A stretch of DNA of 64,000 bases. Origin: Aedes albopictus. Its lineage: Eukaryota; Arthropoda; Insecta; Diptera; Culicidae. The DNA lies in the NCBI RefSeq assembly GCF_035046485.1, contig NC_085136.1, positions 163,491,963-163,555,962 on the forward strand, written 5' to 3'. The notes beneath the pieces were generated by a model. The model was not told where the DNA came from and ran no database searches. It saw only the letters and a list, made by a program, of their open reading frames with translations. Positions 45,408-57,249 of the stretch are shown here, piece by piece; positions within the stretch are counted from its first letter, which is position 1; the number at the start of each line of letters is the position of its first letter. A program made the translations under genes and the position numbers.

Positions 45408-45624
45408 TATTGTTCATGCAGTTGAAAATCGGAATTTTTGACACGTGAAAATCGACTTTTCTCCTAAACCGTGTGTCGGACGTACGTCGGGCGCAGTGCG
45501 CTGGATAGAGGGCCAGGTCCGCTGTCCAGCGCACTACGTCCGACGTTAGGTTTCACGTATGGATTTTGAGAAAATTCGATTGTCGGGTGTGGGGAAACTT
45601 CGGGTTTCAACCGCGACGACAATA
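45408..45624 (+). mobile_element. Single arm of the 432-bp palindromic element
   Basis: It matches the left arm of 9325-9540 end to end (TATTGTTCATGCAGTTG to CGCGACGACAATA) and stops exactly where the palindrome axis would be. No second arm follows. Confidence 0.9.
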
Positions 45625-45714
45625 CCCTCAGCTGACCGACCCCAGTAGAAGAAAAAAGCTCAAAAAATAGAGCACAAAGTAATACACAAACTGTAACAGG
45701 ATATAACATAGGTA

Positions 45715-45868
45715 GCAACCATTAAGTACGTCACGCTAAAATTAGGAATTTTTGAACCCCCTTCCCCCTTTCGTTACAGGTTTTTCCTATAGTAAATACA
45801 TTACTTTACACTTTTTTAACAACCCCCCCCCCTCCCCCACAAGACCGTGACGTACTTAATGGATGACC
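45715..45868. mobile_element. MITE related to the ACGT family
   Basis: AACCATTAAGTACGTCACG and the inverse CGTGACGTACTTAATGGAT form the ends. The centre has C runs (CCCCCCCCCTCCCCC) like those of 2604-2771. Confidence 0.8.
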
Positions 45869-46128
45869 CCATACAGGATCCTTTCATTCTGCAGTTATTT
45901 GGCTGAGTTGAAGTTGATTTACTTATTAGTTATAGCGCCTACGCTCAAGCCTACCTTGACAACTATTTTTTTTATCCTCATCTGTAGAGCCTATTAACCA
46001 CTGCGTCCATTGTTTAGGAATATTTAATTTGGTGCTAATCAATTAACCTGTCACAATTTAGCTGGTGATGGACATTGGTTGATATAGCACTCGATCCCAA
46101 CTAGGCACAACTCGTTTTATAAAGTCTA
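45869..46128. other. Probable 3' flank or UTR of the minus-strand RNase H fragment
   Basis: No tail or target duplication found; assignment is by position only. Confidence 0.3.
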
Positions 46129-46690
46129 TTACCCTGTTAGGATTACTTCCAAGGGCTCTAATAACCTTTTTTTTTTTTTTTCAAAAATGGACAACATTTG
46201 ATTGGACAGCTCTCCACAGCTGCAGAGTAAATGTTCAGCGGTTTCATTTTCACCTTGGCAAAAACGACACTCAGATGATTGGATTTTTCCAATCTTGTGT
46301 AGATGGTACCTACTGGGGCAGTGACCGGTCATCAGGCCCGTTATTACCCTCAGGTCTCTCTTGTTTAAATTTAGTATGGTCCTGGCTTTTGCTGCACTAG
46401 GTCTTATAAATCTTTTTGCTTGTCTGGTTGTACCCGCAACATTCCAATTGGATTGTACCATAGACATTTCCCACATTTTTAGTTTCGTCCACAAAACTCC
46501 ACAGAATGGTTCAGGGCCTACGAAGCTCGATGCTGCACCCTGTCTAACTAGATTGCCAGAGTTTTCATTTCCCGGAATTCCACAATGGCCGGGCACCCAG
46601 TATAATGTTACTTCGTTCCTACTGGACAACTGCTTCAGAGAAAAAATGCATTCCCACACTAGCTTGCTGGCACGTGAATGCCTTTAGCGC
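46129..46690 (-). pseudogene. RNase H and C-terminal Cys domain of a non-LTR retrotransposon (Loa-like)
   Basis: An open minus-strand frame of 176 codons begins WECIFSLKQL and contains VTLYWVPGHCGIPGNE (the RNase H C-terminal motif with the catalytic-region His). It then has LVRQGA, FVGPEPFCGV and the tail LRVITGLMTGHCPSRYHLHK followed by CRFCQGENETAEHLLCSC, the CCHC-like zinc-binding end. The usual ADxLAR motif is changed to SGNLVRQ, losing a catalytic Asp. The N-terminal part, RT and endonuclease are absent, so this is a 5'-truncated copy; an extra lysine run (EKKKKR) comes from a plus-strand T run. Loa or a related RNase H-bearing clade is my best guess. Confidence 0.85.
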
Positions 46691-47049
46691 ATTTTTTTCC
46701 TTCTAAACCATAGGGGGATAATCTGCTCAACAGACACCCTAACAGAAGGTTAGGGTAGTGTAGGTCTGAGGCCGTCTTCTACAACAAAAGTAAAAGCCGG
46801 GACTACTCTGTCCTCGTACCCACTAAACCATTCCTATGGTCGCCAAACCCTACGTCTCTCCGGAACCACCAAGAAGGTATTGCTTCAGAGAGGGGCTAGT
46901 GCACATAGCCCTAGTGGGGCTAGTGCCGTTAGCGCATTTAGAGCAGCTTGTCTGTATGGGAAGATGCAGATTTTTGTAAATCTGTAATTTCTCCTCAGGC
47001 AAGTATTGACACACTCTAATATGGCTTGATTACATACATTTATTAGTTC
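46691..47049. other. Unassigned, between two retrotransposon tails
   Basis: Contains GGGCTAGTGCACATAGCCCT near 46895, a short palindrome, repeated partly at 46915. Otherwise nothing recognised. Confidence 0.35.
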
Positions 47050-47440
47050 AACATCACATTTAAGACAAGTCATAATCAACATTAATACGCCACAATACTC
47101 GGTTTGTGACTGCCGCTCTCCATCCTCGATCGCGCCCAATGCTCGCATTCGTGTTCCAACCGGATCAGTTGCAAACGCCAGCTTTGCAGGGTTGTTGTCC
47201 GGCATTCTTGCAACATGCCCTGCCTATCCTTCCGGCTTTGGCCACATTCTGGATGCTGGGTTCGCTGTAAAGTGCAGCGAGCTCGTGGTTCATCCTTCTC
47301 CGCCACACACCGTTCTCCTGCACACCGACGATGATCGTCCTTAGCACGCGTTGCTCGAAAACTCCGAGTGCTTGCAGGTCCTCCTCGAGCATGGTCCATG
47401 TCTCGTGTCCGTAGAGGACCATTGCACAGTGGTCCACGAA
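47050..47440 (-). pseudogene. C-terminal fragment of an RTE-like reverse transcriptase
   Basis: Minus-strand pieces in three frames give, in the family order, VLYGHETWTMLEEDLQALGV, FEQRVLRTI, RRRMNHELAALYSEPSIQN, then MPDNNPAKLAFATDPVGTRM, then WRAAVTNRVLWRINVDYDLS. These are the thumb and C-terminal sequences of RTE-type ORF2 proteins. The frame changes, a missing piece between the first two blocks and lack of the RT core mark it as a dead, 5'-truncated copy. JAM1-like identity is plausible for Aedes but not shown. Confidence 0.75.
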
Positions 47441-48004
47441 CCAGATTTACGAGGAAAGATGCATTCAACGTCTTCAAATGAGTTTTTAGGCAAATATGGT
47501 CCTCTACAAAGTTGTCCCTAATAATAAGGCCCTCTTTAAAATGTGCATGAAGTTTAGGGTGGTCCAAATTTTCAAAGAAATTGGTAACCAAACTTTTTTA
47601 TTTGCAAGAATAACTATATACATTTTTCGGGAAAGTTGTAGATCTATCAATTTTGAGCAACTTTGCTGAAGACACTTTTTATGTAACTTTAAAATTGACC
47701 GATCTAGAGGTATTTTTCTGAATAAGGTTAGGGTGGTTTAAGAAAAACCGGTTTTCTGGCGTTAACTTTTTCATTTTCGATTTTTCATGAAAGTCGCCCA
47801 ACAAAGTAGAGCATTTGAAGACGCGTCGTTTCGTGCGCTAAGATGGTCGTTATCTCTTTTGGTTCAAAAGTTACAGGCGTTTTTCTTAAAAAATCATAGT
47901 TTTTTTTTAAAGGTATTACACGCAGAAAAATGAGGCTTGTTTAAAACAATAAAACGCATGGTTGATTTTCAAACTGAGCAATTGCTTATTCCAAAGCAGA
48001 TCGT

Positions 48005-48215
48005 TAATGATTAATCGTAAATTTAATCATGATTAATGATTAATGATTAAGATTAATCAAAATCATTAATCATAATCACAAAAAAATCTCATTTAATCAT
48101 TAATCATTAATCTTAATCACACTGTTTTTGCAATCTAATCATTAATCAGTAATCATAATCATAAGAAAAAATATTAATCAATCATTAATCAATCATCTCC
48201 AAAAATGATTCATCA
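48005..48215. repeat. (ATTAATCAT)-type simple array, left block
   Basis: Imperfect tandem ATTAATCATTAATCATAATC and complementary GATTAATGATTAA. Both strands' forms occur, so hairpins are possible. Confidence 0.9.
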
Positions 48216-48222
48216 TATGAAA

Positions 48223-49978
48223 TAGGGTAAGGGAGGTATTTTGGACCCCTTTAGGAAGTGGATGAACAATTCAGCGAAAAAAGAAAGTTCTCACTTCAAA
48301 ATATGGATAACTTTAGTAGGCATTACGTAGATCAACATGTTTTCTGTCGGAAAAGGCAAAACAGAACTCAAAATTGTTGTAGTAAATACAAGAAATATCA
48401 AAACTCCTGAAGGATCGCGGGCTTCTATTTTGGACCACCTGATTTTATTTTGGACCACCAAGTGCACATATTTTGGCCCACCAAATTAAACTTCAATTGA
48501 TTGATGAAATGAAAGTTACCTCAGCAAAAATTTCAACATAGTTAAAACTACGTGAAGTTTACATCTTTTCTATTCATTTTTTGAGGCAGGGAACGCTTAA
48601 AAATTACGTAACGGTAAACAAAGATAAAATTTTGCTGCAATTGCCAGTTTTTACGCATTGTTGTATGATGTTTCATAAAAAAATGTTACGCAAAACGTGT
48701 ATTTTTTTACATGACTGTAGTAGCGGGTAGTCGATAGTTAAATTAATATTGAGCATTGGAAATTATATATATACATCATGTTGGCTAATTGATTGCATTA
48801 AAATACAAACAAGAAGAGCAGACACAAAATTATTCACACAATATGAATATTTGGCAACACGGCAGATTCATAACGCAAAATGTTGCGTTAGCCAAGAAAC
48901 GCAAAGGCTTGTCGAAGCGTCGGTCGATCCCCTGCTTCCGTAAAGGACGCGAGAGGCTTTGAGCGTCATTCTGTGTACTACTTTTGGACGAACAGCACGT
49001 AGACAATTTTGCAAGCAGCTAGCAGCGTTGGCCGTGGCGTATTTTCGATTATTGCGAACACTACAATGACGTCAGTCACCATGCATAAATTTCGTAACGC
49101 TTCATGGAATGAGAAAGTCTAGTGATTTTGCTAAATATAAAGGCGTTCTACACATATTGTAATGAGTGGAAAGGCCATCAAAAATAAAGTAATTTGAATG
49201 ATACGTAAATTGTCAAACATACATTAGATAACACATTGTCTCAGTCATCTACTGATTGCCGAGAAGGACAACTGGATGACTAAACACCTGAAAATTTCAT
49301 CTTGTCGAAAAGCTGTCAGGACACAAATCGAATCGAAATTTTTAACTTGGCGAAAAGTTGTTAGAACAAATCGAACTCACAACAATCTCATTGTAAAATA
49401 AACGTATAACAGCCCAGATCATGGGAGGTCCCAAGTTGGGGACTCCCAACTTATTCTATTTATCTGTTTTTAGAGTACATTACATTGGCATGAATATTTT
49501 CTCCCTTTAGAGGGAACTGGAGAGATGGATCTGACAGGTGGTCCAAAATATGTCCACATCTGATTATGTTGAACATATTTTGGCCATACCTCAAATCACC
49601 ATTTTAGTAAATATTATCGCTCCACCGAGGTTAAGAACAGTTTATTTTGAGTTCTTACAAGGCCCTAACTACATTTACATGAAATAAATATTTATTTGTA
49701 AAATTTAATACCTCTTCGAAGCCGACTACAAATTTGTCATCTTCTTTGTTTTTGGTGCTTTTCCGTGCGTTTCATTGGAAGTGAAAACATTTTCTCTATT
49801 TTTGATACTGAACAGCATATTTAATTGACATCCAAAATAAAGGTCATCACATAGTTGAATACTTTTTGTGTTCCAATAAAAATTTACCAAGATTTAGTAG
49901 AGATTATGTGATAAATATCATAAAACTTTCTAGGTGGGCCAAAATACCTGCCCGGTCCAAAATACCTCCACTACCCTA
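48223..49978. mobile_element. 1.76-kb element with TAGGGTA-GGAGGTATTTTGGAC ends, nested in the ATTAATCAT array
   Basis: TAGGGTAAGGGAGGTATTTT at the left and the inverse of TAGGGTAGTGGAGGTATTTT at the right are about 24-bp TIRs with two mismatches. The subterminal regions repeat TTTTGGACCACC and TTTTGGCCCACC. The interior is AT-rich with no recognised coding region. Superfamily unknown. Confidence 0.75.
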
Positions 49979-50104
49979 TATGATCCAATTTAAATTGGTT
50001 CAAATGATGTTCTAAATAATATAATTTTTGATTCTTTTTTCAAAAATCTCCTGGACAGAGTTACCTTTTACTTTTGAAACTTCAAAAACATGTTAAACAA
50101 TAAA

Positions 50105-50350
50105 TATACTTTAATCATTTCCAGTTTTTTTTTGTAATTGATTAATCATGATTAATCATGATTTTCAATCAATGAGCCATTTTTAATCATTAATCATAAT
50201 CAATAATCACAGATAAAACCAATTTGAATCATTAATCATAATCTTTAATCATCCGAAAAATCAAATTAATCATTAATCATAATCAATAATCACCAAAATT
50301 GGAATTTTAATCATCAATGATTAATCATGATTAAAGTTTGTGTTAATCAT
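50105..50350. repeat. (ATTAATCAT)-type simple array, right block
   Basis: Same motif as 48005-48215 and the same kind of mixed orientation. Together they look like one array split by the 48223-49978 element. Confidence 0.9.
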
Positions 50351-51925
50351 GAACGCTCTAAAGTTATATTTCTTTGTTCTTGCTTAGAGTTCATCGATCA
50401 AAACAATCGATTCCCATCATTCCATATAACGATGAAAACTTCATTTGTTTCAACAAAATGGGGACCATAAACATGGCCCGGATGCACTCACACATCTTTA
50501 AAATTCTTACCCCAACATCGCCACAACGAAGAAAGTGTTGCAAATCCATCATTCCAACTTCCAAGTGCAGTTTTGGCCGTGATGAATAACGCGCAGGTAC
50601 TCAAGACAGCATCCTCAAAAAGTTGGTCGATTTCGCTTTTTTGCCTTTTTTATTCGTTCTCGCTTCCATCCGCTTGCCGAGTGTCTAAAAATAGATTTCC
50701 GAGCTGCCGCAGGAGCTGCCGTCACCAACACAATCACATTGTGGTTTTGTTAGTACCAAAAGTGCAGTCGTTTAAAACAATCTGTCATTTTATGTTGAAA
50801 CTACCAAATCTCAGTTTGTTCTAACAAACTGTCAAAAATTTCGTCAAATGAAAATATTTGTATTATCAAACAATGGATAAAGTTCAGTTTAAACTAGAAA
50901 TCAGTTTGTCGCTATAGCAAACTGAAAAATCGGTTGATTTGAACTAGAATTTAATTGTGTTTACAATTATTTTTTCTGCGTGTATGATGGGTTGGGGCAA
51001 ATATTAAAAATATCTTTTGCCCGTATTCAAAAGAAGAAATGCTGTTATAAAACATATCAAAAAATTAGAGGGGTGTTATTTTTGTAACTCAAGTGAAAAA
51101 TACTTGAAAAGTGCTCTAAAAGTGGTTCTTAGGCGACTTTGACGATAAATTTGAAACAAAAAAGATAAAGCAATAAAACGATTTGTTCTAGCGTCACCCT
51201 ATGAAAACTATGGGAAAATGTTCCAAATTTGGTCAAAACAGTTTAAACACTTTACCTTTTTTGTTTCAAATTCCTCGCCAAAGTCGCCTAAGAACCACTT
51301 CAGCTTCCAAAAACACGCATTTTCGTTCGCTGAGAATGTTGCTACGTCATCCCGTTCGAAAGATATTGATGATTTTCTAGAAAAAAATAAGCACTTTTCA
51401 AGTATTTTTCACTTGAGTTACAAAAATAACACCTCTCCAATTTTTTGATATGTTTTATAGCAACATTTCTTCTTTTGAATGCGGGCAAAAAATACTTTTT
51501 ATGTTTGTCCCAACCCATCGTAACACCTTTTTAAAAAGCTGTGAAAAACGCCTGTAACTTTTGAACCAAAAGAGATCTCAGCACACGAAACGACGCGTCT
51601 TCAAATGCTCTACAAGTGTTTCTTATGCAACTTTGACGAAAAATCGAAACTGAAAAAGTTAACGCCAGAAAACCGTTTTTTCTTGAACCACCCTAAGCTT
51701 ATTCAGAAAAATATCTCTAGGTCTGTCAATTTTAAAGCTACATAAAAAGTGTCTTCAGCAAACTTGCTCAAAATTTGAAAGATCTACAACTTTCCCGAAG
51801 AATGTATATAGTTATTCTTGCAAATAAAAATGTTTGGCTCCCAATTTCTTTGAAAATATGGACCATCCTAATTTTTATGTATATTGAAAAGAGGGCCTTA
51901 TTTTTAGAAACAAATTTGTAGAATT

Positions 51926-52125
51926 TTAATTTTCGTGGATAGAATGACAGTTCAATTGATAAAATGACAGTTCGACCCGAACAAAAAAATTTCCCCACAC
52001 AAACTTGAAATGCATTTTTTAAAATAGTTCCCGGACTCCAAAAATTATGAAATTTTGGATTTCGACTAATCTTCGGGCGGAGAATCCGAATCTGAAATAA
52101 TCCGGATACCCCTAAAGATCCCAAT
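51926..52125 (+). repeat. Inverted-repeat flank, left copy
   Basis: GTGGATAGAATGACAGTTC, GACAGTTCGACCCGAACAAA, TAGTTCCCGGACTCCAAAAA and TCCGGATACCCCTAAAGATC recur inverted at 57250-57455, so the two copies bracket the left satellite array. Confidence 0.9.
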
Positions 52126-52689
52126 TGATCTCTTTTGCGAAATATAGTATTGACGATCTTGCGCCTAATACGACACACAGGCAAACAAAATTGTCCCACC
52201 ACAATTCACACCGGTTTCAGCATACATTGGTTGCAGTCGCCGCTACAGTATAATGGCAAGCATGACAAGAATCGTGTTTTGAAGAGGAACCCTCGAGATC
52301 CTTAAGCCTAGTACTCAGATCGCAAGAAATGAGGTCAAGGAAAAAAGTGTATTTTTACCAAAGTAATTTTGACAGTCGATCTTGAGAGAGAAAAAAGAAA
52401 AAAAAAATCGACGAAACTCTTTGTTTACCAATCTGACTGACTTGGAATGGAACCGGGACAATCGGCAAGAACAAGCGAACTCCCCTCACAGGAGCAGGCA
52501 TGAATCTACTGATCTGGACCACAGCAAACTGGAAGATTGACCAGCAATTCGAAGCGCTCCACCTCTATTTGACCGGTGATATTCTGAGCGGGACAACTGG
52601 CTGTTTGCTGCAACCGGACACGATTTGTTTTTGAAAATATCGCGCTGCTGGAAAAATGTGATTTCGAAAAGGAATTGCTTCGGGTATTC
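52126..52689. other. Unassigned sequence before the satellite
   Basis: No family, TIR or exon recognised. A-rich run near 52395. Confidence 0.35.
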
Positions 52690-53440
52690 GGAAAATTCAC
52701 CGGAGCTTCCTCCAGGGATTCTTCAGGAGTTCCTCCAGGAATTCCGTCCAGGATTCCTCCAGAAATTCCTTCGGTGATTCCTCCAGCAATTTGGGCAGAC
52801 ATAACTCCAGGAATTCCTCCGGGGATTCATCCTTAAAATCCTTCTAAAATTCCTCCAGGGGTTCTTCCGGGAATTCCTCCGAGGATTCCTTAAGAAATTT
52901 ATCTGAAGACTCCTTCAGAAATTCCTCCAGGAATTCCTTCGGTGATTCATCCGGGAATTCCTTAGAAGATTACTCCAGGAATTTCATCGGTGATTCATCC
53001 GGGGATTCCTCCAGGAATTCCCCGGGGATTCATCCATAAAATCCTTCCAAGATTCCTCCTGGGATTCTTCCGGGGATTCCTTCAGGAATTTCTCCAAGGA
53101 TTCCTCCAGGAATTCCTTCGGAGATTCCTCCAGGAATTCCTTCGGAGATTCCTCCGAGAATTCCTTCGGAGATTCATCCGTGAATTTCTTCGGAGATTCC
53201 TTCAGGAATTTCATCGGAGATTCCTCCGGGGTTTCTTCCAGAGATTCATCCATGGAAACTTTCTAGGATTCCTCCAGGACTTCTTCCGGGGATTCCTTAA
53301 GAAATTCCTCCGGGGATGCCTTCAGAAACTCTTCCAGGGATCCCTTCGATGATTCCTCCGAAAATTGCATCGGAGATTCTTCCGGGAATTCCTCCCGGAA
53401 ATCCTCCAGAAATTCCTCCGGGGATTCCTTCAGGAATTCC
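52690..53440 (+). repeat. Satellite, variant CCGGGGATTCCTCC type
   Basis: 12-bp units with CGGGGATTCCTCCAGGAATT and TTCGGAGATTCCTCC variants. The part 53200-53440 has a distinct inverted partner at about 59075-59345 sharing rare blocks such as TCCGAAAATTGCATCGGAGA. Confidence 0.9.
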
Positions 53441-56400
53441 CCCGGGGATTCCTCTAGGAATTCCTCCGGGGATTCCTCCAGGAATTCCTCCGGGGATTCC
53501 TCCAGGAATTCCTCCGGGGATTCCTCCAGGAATTCCTCCGGGGATTCCTCCAGGAATTCCTCCGGGGATTCCTCCAGGAATTCCTCCGGGGATTCATCCA
53601 GGAATTCCTCCGGGGATTCCTCCAGGAATTTTTCCAGGGATTCCTCCAGGAATTCCTCCGGGAATTCCTCCAGTAATTCTTCCAGGAATTCTTCCAGGAA
53701 TTTCTCCAGGAATTCTTCCAGGAATTTCTCAAGGAATTCTTCCAGGAATTTCTCTAGGAATTCTTCCAGGAATTCCTCCAGGAATTCTTACAGGAATTCC
53801 TCCAGGAATTCTTCCAGGAATTCCTCCAGGAATTGTTCCAGGAATTCCTCCAGGAATTCTTCCAGGAATTCCTCCAGGAATTCTTCCAGGAATTCCTCCA
53901 GGAATTCTTCCAGGAATTCCTCCAGGAATTCTTCCAGGAATTCCTCCAGGAATTCTTCCAGGAATTCCTCCAGGAATTCTTCCAGGAATTCCTCCAGGAG
54001 TTCTTCCAGGAATTCCTCCAGGAATTCTTCCAGGAATTCCTCCAGAAATTCTTCCAGGAATTCCTCCAGGAATTCTTCCAGGAATTCCTCCAGGAATTCT
54101 TCCAGGAATTCCTCCAGGAATTCTTCCAGGAATTCCTCCAGGAATTCTTCCAGGAATTCCTCCAGGAATTCTTCCAGGAATTCCTCCAGGAATTCTTCCA
54201 GGAATTCCTCCAGGAATTCTTCCAGGAATTCCTCCAGGAATTCTTCCAGGAATTCCTCCAGGAATTCTTCCAGGAATTCCTCCAGGAATTCTTCCAGGAA
54301 TTCCTCCAGGAATTCTTCCAGGAATTCCTCCAGGATTTCTTCCAGGAATTCCTCCAGGAATTCTTCCAGGAATTCCTCCAGGAATTCTTCCAGGAATTCC
54401 TCCAGGATTTCTTCCAGGAATTCCTCCAGGAATTCTTCCAGGAATTCCTCCAGGAATTCTTCCAGGAATTCCTCCAGGAATTCTTCTAGGAATTCCACCA
54501 GGAATTCTTCCAGGAATTCCTCCAGGAATTCTTCTAGGAATTCCTCCAGGAATTCTTCCAGGAATTCCTCCAGGAATTCTTCCAGGAATTCCTCCAGGAA
54601 TTCCTCCAGGAGTTCTTCCAGGAATTCCTCCAGGAATTCTTCCAGGAATTCCTCCAGAAATTCTTCCAGGAATTCCTCCAGGAATTCTTCCAGGAATTCC
54701 TCCAGGAATTTCTTCAGGAATTCTTCCAGGAATTCTTCCAGGAATTCTTCCAGGAATTCTTCCAGGAATTCTTCCAGGAATTCCTCCAGGAATTCTTCCA
54801 GGAATTCCTCCAGGAATTCTTCCAGGAATTCCTCCAGGAATTCTTCCAGGAATTCCTCCAGGAATTCTTCCAGGAATTCCTCCAGGAATTCTTCCAGGAA
54901 TTCCTCCAGGAATTCTTCCAGGAATTCCTCCAGGAATTCCTCCAGGAGTTCTTCCAGGAATTCCTCCAGGAATTCTTCCAGGAATTCCTCCAGGAATTCT
55001 TCCAGGAATTCTTCCAGGAATTCCTCCAGGATTTCTTCCAGGAATTCCTCCAGGAATTCTTCCAGGAATTCCTCCAGGAATTCTTCCAGGAATTCCTCCA
55101 GGATTTCTTCCAGGAATTCCTCCAGGAATTCTTCCAGGAATTCCTCCAGGAATTCTTCTAGGAATTCCTCCAGGAATTCTTCCAGGAATTCCTCCAGGAA
55201 TTCTTCTAGGAATTCCTCCAGGAATTCTTCCAGGAATTCCTCCAGGAATTCTTCCAGGAATTCCTCCAGGAATTCTTCCAGGAATTCCTCCAGGAATTCT
55301 TCCAGGAATTCCTCCAGGAATTCTTCCAGGAATTCCTCCAGGAATTCTTCCAGGAATTCCTCCAGGAATTCTTCCAGGAATTCCTCCAGGAATTCTTCCA
55401 GGAATTCCTCCAGGAATTCTTCCAGGAATTCCTCCAGGAATTCTTCCAGGAATTTCTTCAGGAATTCTTCCAGGAATTCTTCCAGGAATTCTTCCAGGAA
55501 TTCCTCCAGGAATTCTTCCAGGAATTCCTCCAGGAATTCTTCCAGGAATTCCTCCAGGAATTCTTCCAGAAATTCCTCCAGGAATTCCTCCAGGAATTCT
55601 TCCAGGAAATCCTCCAGGAATTCTTCCAGGAATTCCTCCACGAATTCTTCCAGGAATTCCTCCAGGAATTAGTCCAGGAATTCTTCCAGGAATTCTTCCA
55701 GGAATTCTTTCAGGAATTCCTCCAGGAATTCTTCCAGGAATTCTTCCAGGAATTCTTTCAGGAATTCTTCCAGGAATTCTTTCAGGAATTCTTCCAGGAA
55801 TTCTTTCAGGAATTCTTCCAGGAATTCTTCCAGGAATTCTTCCAGGAATTCTTCCAGGAATTCTTCCAGGAATTCTTCCAGGAATTCTTCCAGGAATTCT
55901 TCCAGGAATTCCTCCAGGAATTCTTCCAGGAATTCTTCCAGGAATTCTTCCAGGAATTCCTCCAGGAATTCTTCCAGGAATTCCTCCAGGAATTCTTCCA
56001 GGAATTCCTCCAGGAATTCTTCCAGGAATTCCTCCAGGAATTCTTCCAGGAATTCCTCCAGGAATTCTTCCAGGAATTCCTCCAGGAATTCTTCCAGGAA
56101 TTCCTCCAGGAATTCTTCCAGGAATTCCTCCAGGAATTCTTCCAGGAATTCCTCCAGGAATTCTTCCAGGAATTCCTCCAGGAATTCTTCCAGGAATTCC
56201 TCCAGGAATTCTTCCAGGAATTCCTCCAGGAATTCTTCCAGGAATTCCTCCAGGAATTCTTCCAGGAATTCCTCCAGGAATTCTTCCAGGAATTCCTCAA
56301 GGAATTCTTCCAGGAATTCCTCAAGGAATTCTTCCAGGAATTCCTCCAGGAATTCTTCCAGGAATTCCCCCAGGAATTCTTCCAGGAATTCCTCCAGGAA

Positions 56401-57245
56401 TTCTTCCAGGAATTCCTCCAGGAATTCTTCCAGGAATTCCTCCAGGAATTCTTCCAGGAATTCCTCCAGGAATTCTTCCAGGAATTCCTCCAGGAATTCT
56501 TCCAGGAATTCCTCCAGGAATTCTTCCAGGAATTCCTCCAGGAATTCTTCCAAGAATTCCTCCAGGAATTCTTCCAAGAATTCCTCCCGGAATTCTTCCA
56601 AGAATTCCTCCAGGAATTCTTCCAAGAATTCCTCCAGGAATTCTTCCAAGAATTCCTCCAGGAATTCTTCCAAGAATTCCTCCAGGAATTCTTCCAAGAA
56701 TTCCTCCAGGAATTCTTCCAAGAATTCCTCCAGGAATTCTTCCAAGAATTCCTCCAGGAATTCTTCCAGGAATTCTTCCAGGAATTCCTCCAGGAATTCT
56801 TCCAGGAATTCTTCCAGGAATTCTTCCAAGAATTCTTCCAAGAATTCTTCCAGGAATTCTTCCAGGAATTCCTCCAGGAATTCCTCCAAGAATTCCTTCA
56901 GGAATCCTTCCAGGAATTCCTCCAGGAATTCTTCCAGGAATTCCTCCAGGAATTCTTCCAGGAATTCCTCCAGGAATTCTTCCAGGAATTCCTCCAGGAA
57001 TTCTTCCAGGAATTCTTCCAGGAATTCCTCCAGGAATTCTTCCAGGAATTCCTCCAGGAATTCTTCCAGGAATTCCTCCAGGATTTCTTCCAGGAATTCC
57101 TCCAGGAATTCTTCTAGGAATTCCTCCAGGAATTCTTCCAGGAATTCCTCCAGGAATTCTTCCAGGAATTCCTCCAGGAATTCTTCCAGGAATTCCTCCA
57201 GGAATTCTTCCAGGAATTCCTCCAGGAATTTTTCCAGGATTTCCT
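53441..57245 (+). repeat. Young 12/24-bp satellite array, C-T-rich strand on top
   Basis: The main unit is the 24-bp dimer AATTCCTCCAGG + AATTCTTCCAGG. It is almost perfect over 3.8 kb, with an EcoRI site every 12 bp except in variant units. The first 200 bp use AATTCCTCCGGGG-type units. Patches of pure AATTCTTCCAGG monomer occur near 54710-54780 and 55795-55900, and AAGAATTCCTCC variants cluster at 56545-56760. Diagnostic variants repeat with an offset of 672-696 bp (GGATTT at 54333 and 54405 versus 55029 and 55101; CTTCTAGG at 54481 and 54529 versus 55153 and 55201). All six frames lack stops in the unit, giving spurious frames up to 1,323 codons (Gly-Ile-Pro-Pro) and, on the other strand, 617 and 406 codons (Leu-Glu-Glu-Phe). 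Confidence 0.97.
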
Positions 57246-57249
57246 CCAG

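Larger units (their letters stand above)
47919..50982. mobile_element. 3.06-kb element with CACGCAGAAAAA TIRs and TA duplication
   Basis: CACGCAGAAAAA at the left and TTTTTCTGCGTG at the right are perfect inverses, with TA directly outside each end (47917-47918 and 50983-50984). The excised junction matches the corresponding uninterrupted right arm of the host palindrome. A TA duplication is typical of Tc1/mariner-type elements. It carries two ATTAATCAT arrays and a further nested element but no transposase that I recognise. Confidence 0.8.
47490..51925. mobile_element. Large palindromic element (arms about 650 bp), left arm split by a nested insertion
   Basis: Left arm 47490-47918 (TGGTCCAAATTTTCAAAGAAA, AACTTTTGAACCAAAAG-class blocks) is inverted at 51520-51925. 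The continuation of the left arm after the insertion (50985-51200: GATGGGTTGGGGCAAATATT, AACTCAAGTGAAAAATACTT) is inverted at 51240-51515. Removing the insert at 47919-50982 leaves one near-continuous palindrome of about 1.3 kb with its axis near 51215. Homology on the right may continue to 52125. No coding frame. Confidence 0.8.

Noticed and set aside
45268..45718. 88- and 84-codon minus-strand frames
   Set aside because: They read through the lone arm of the palindromic element; the same arm at 9.3-9.7 kb is noncoding.
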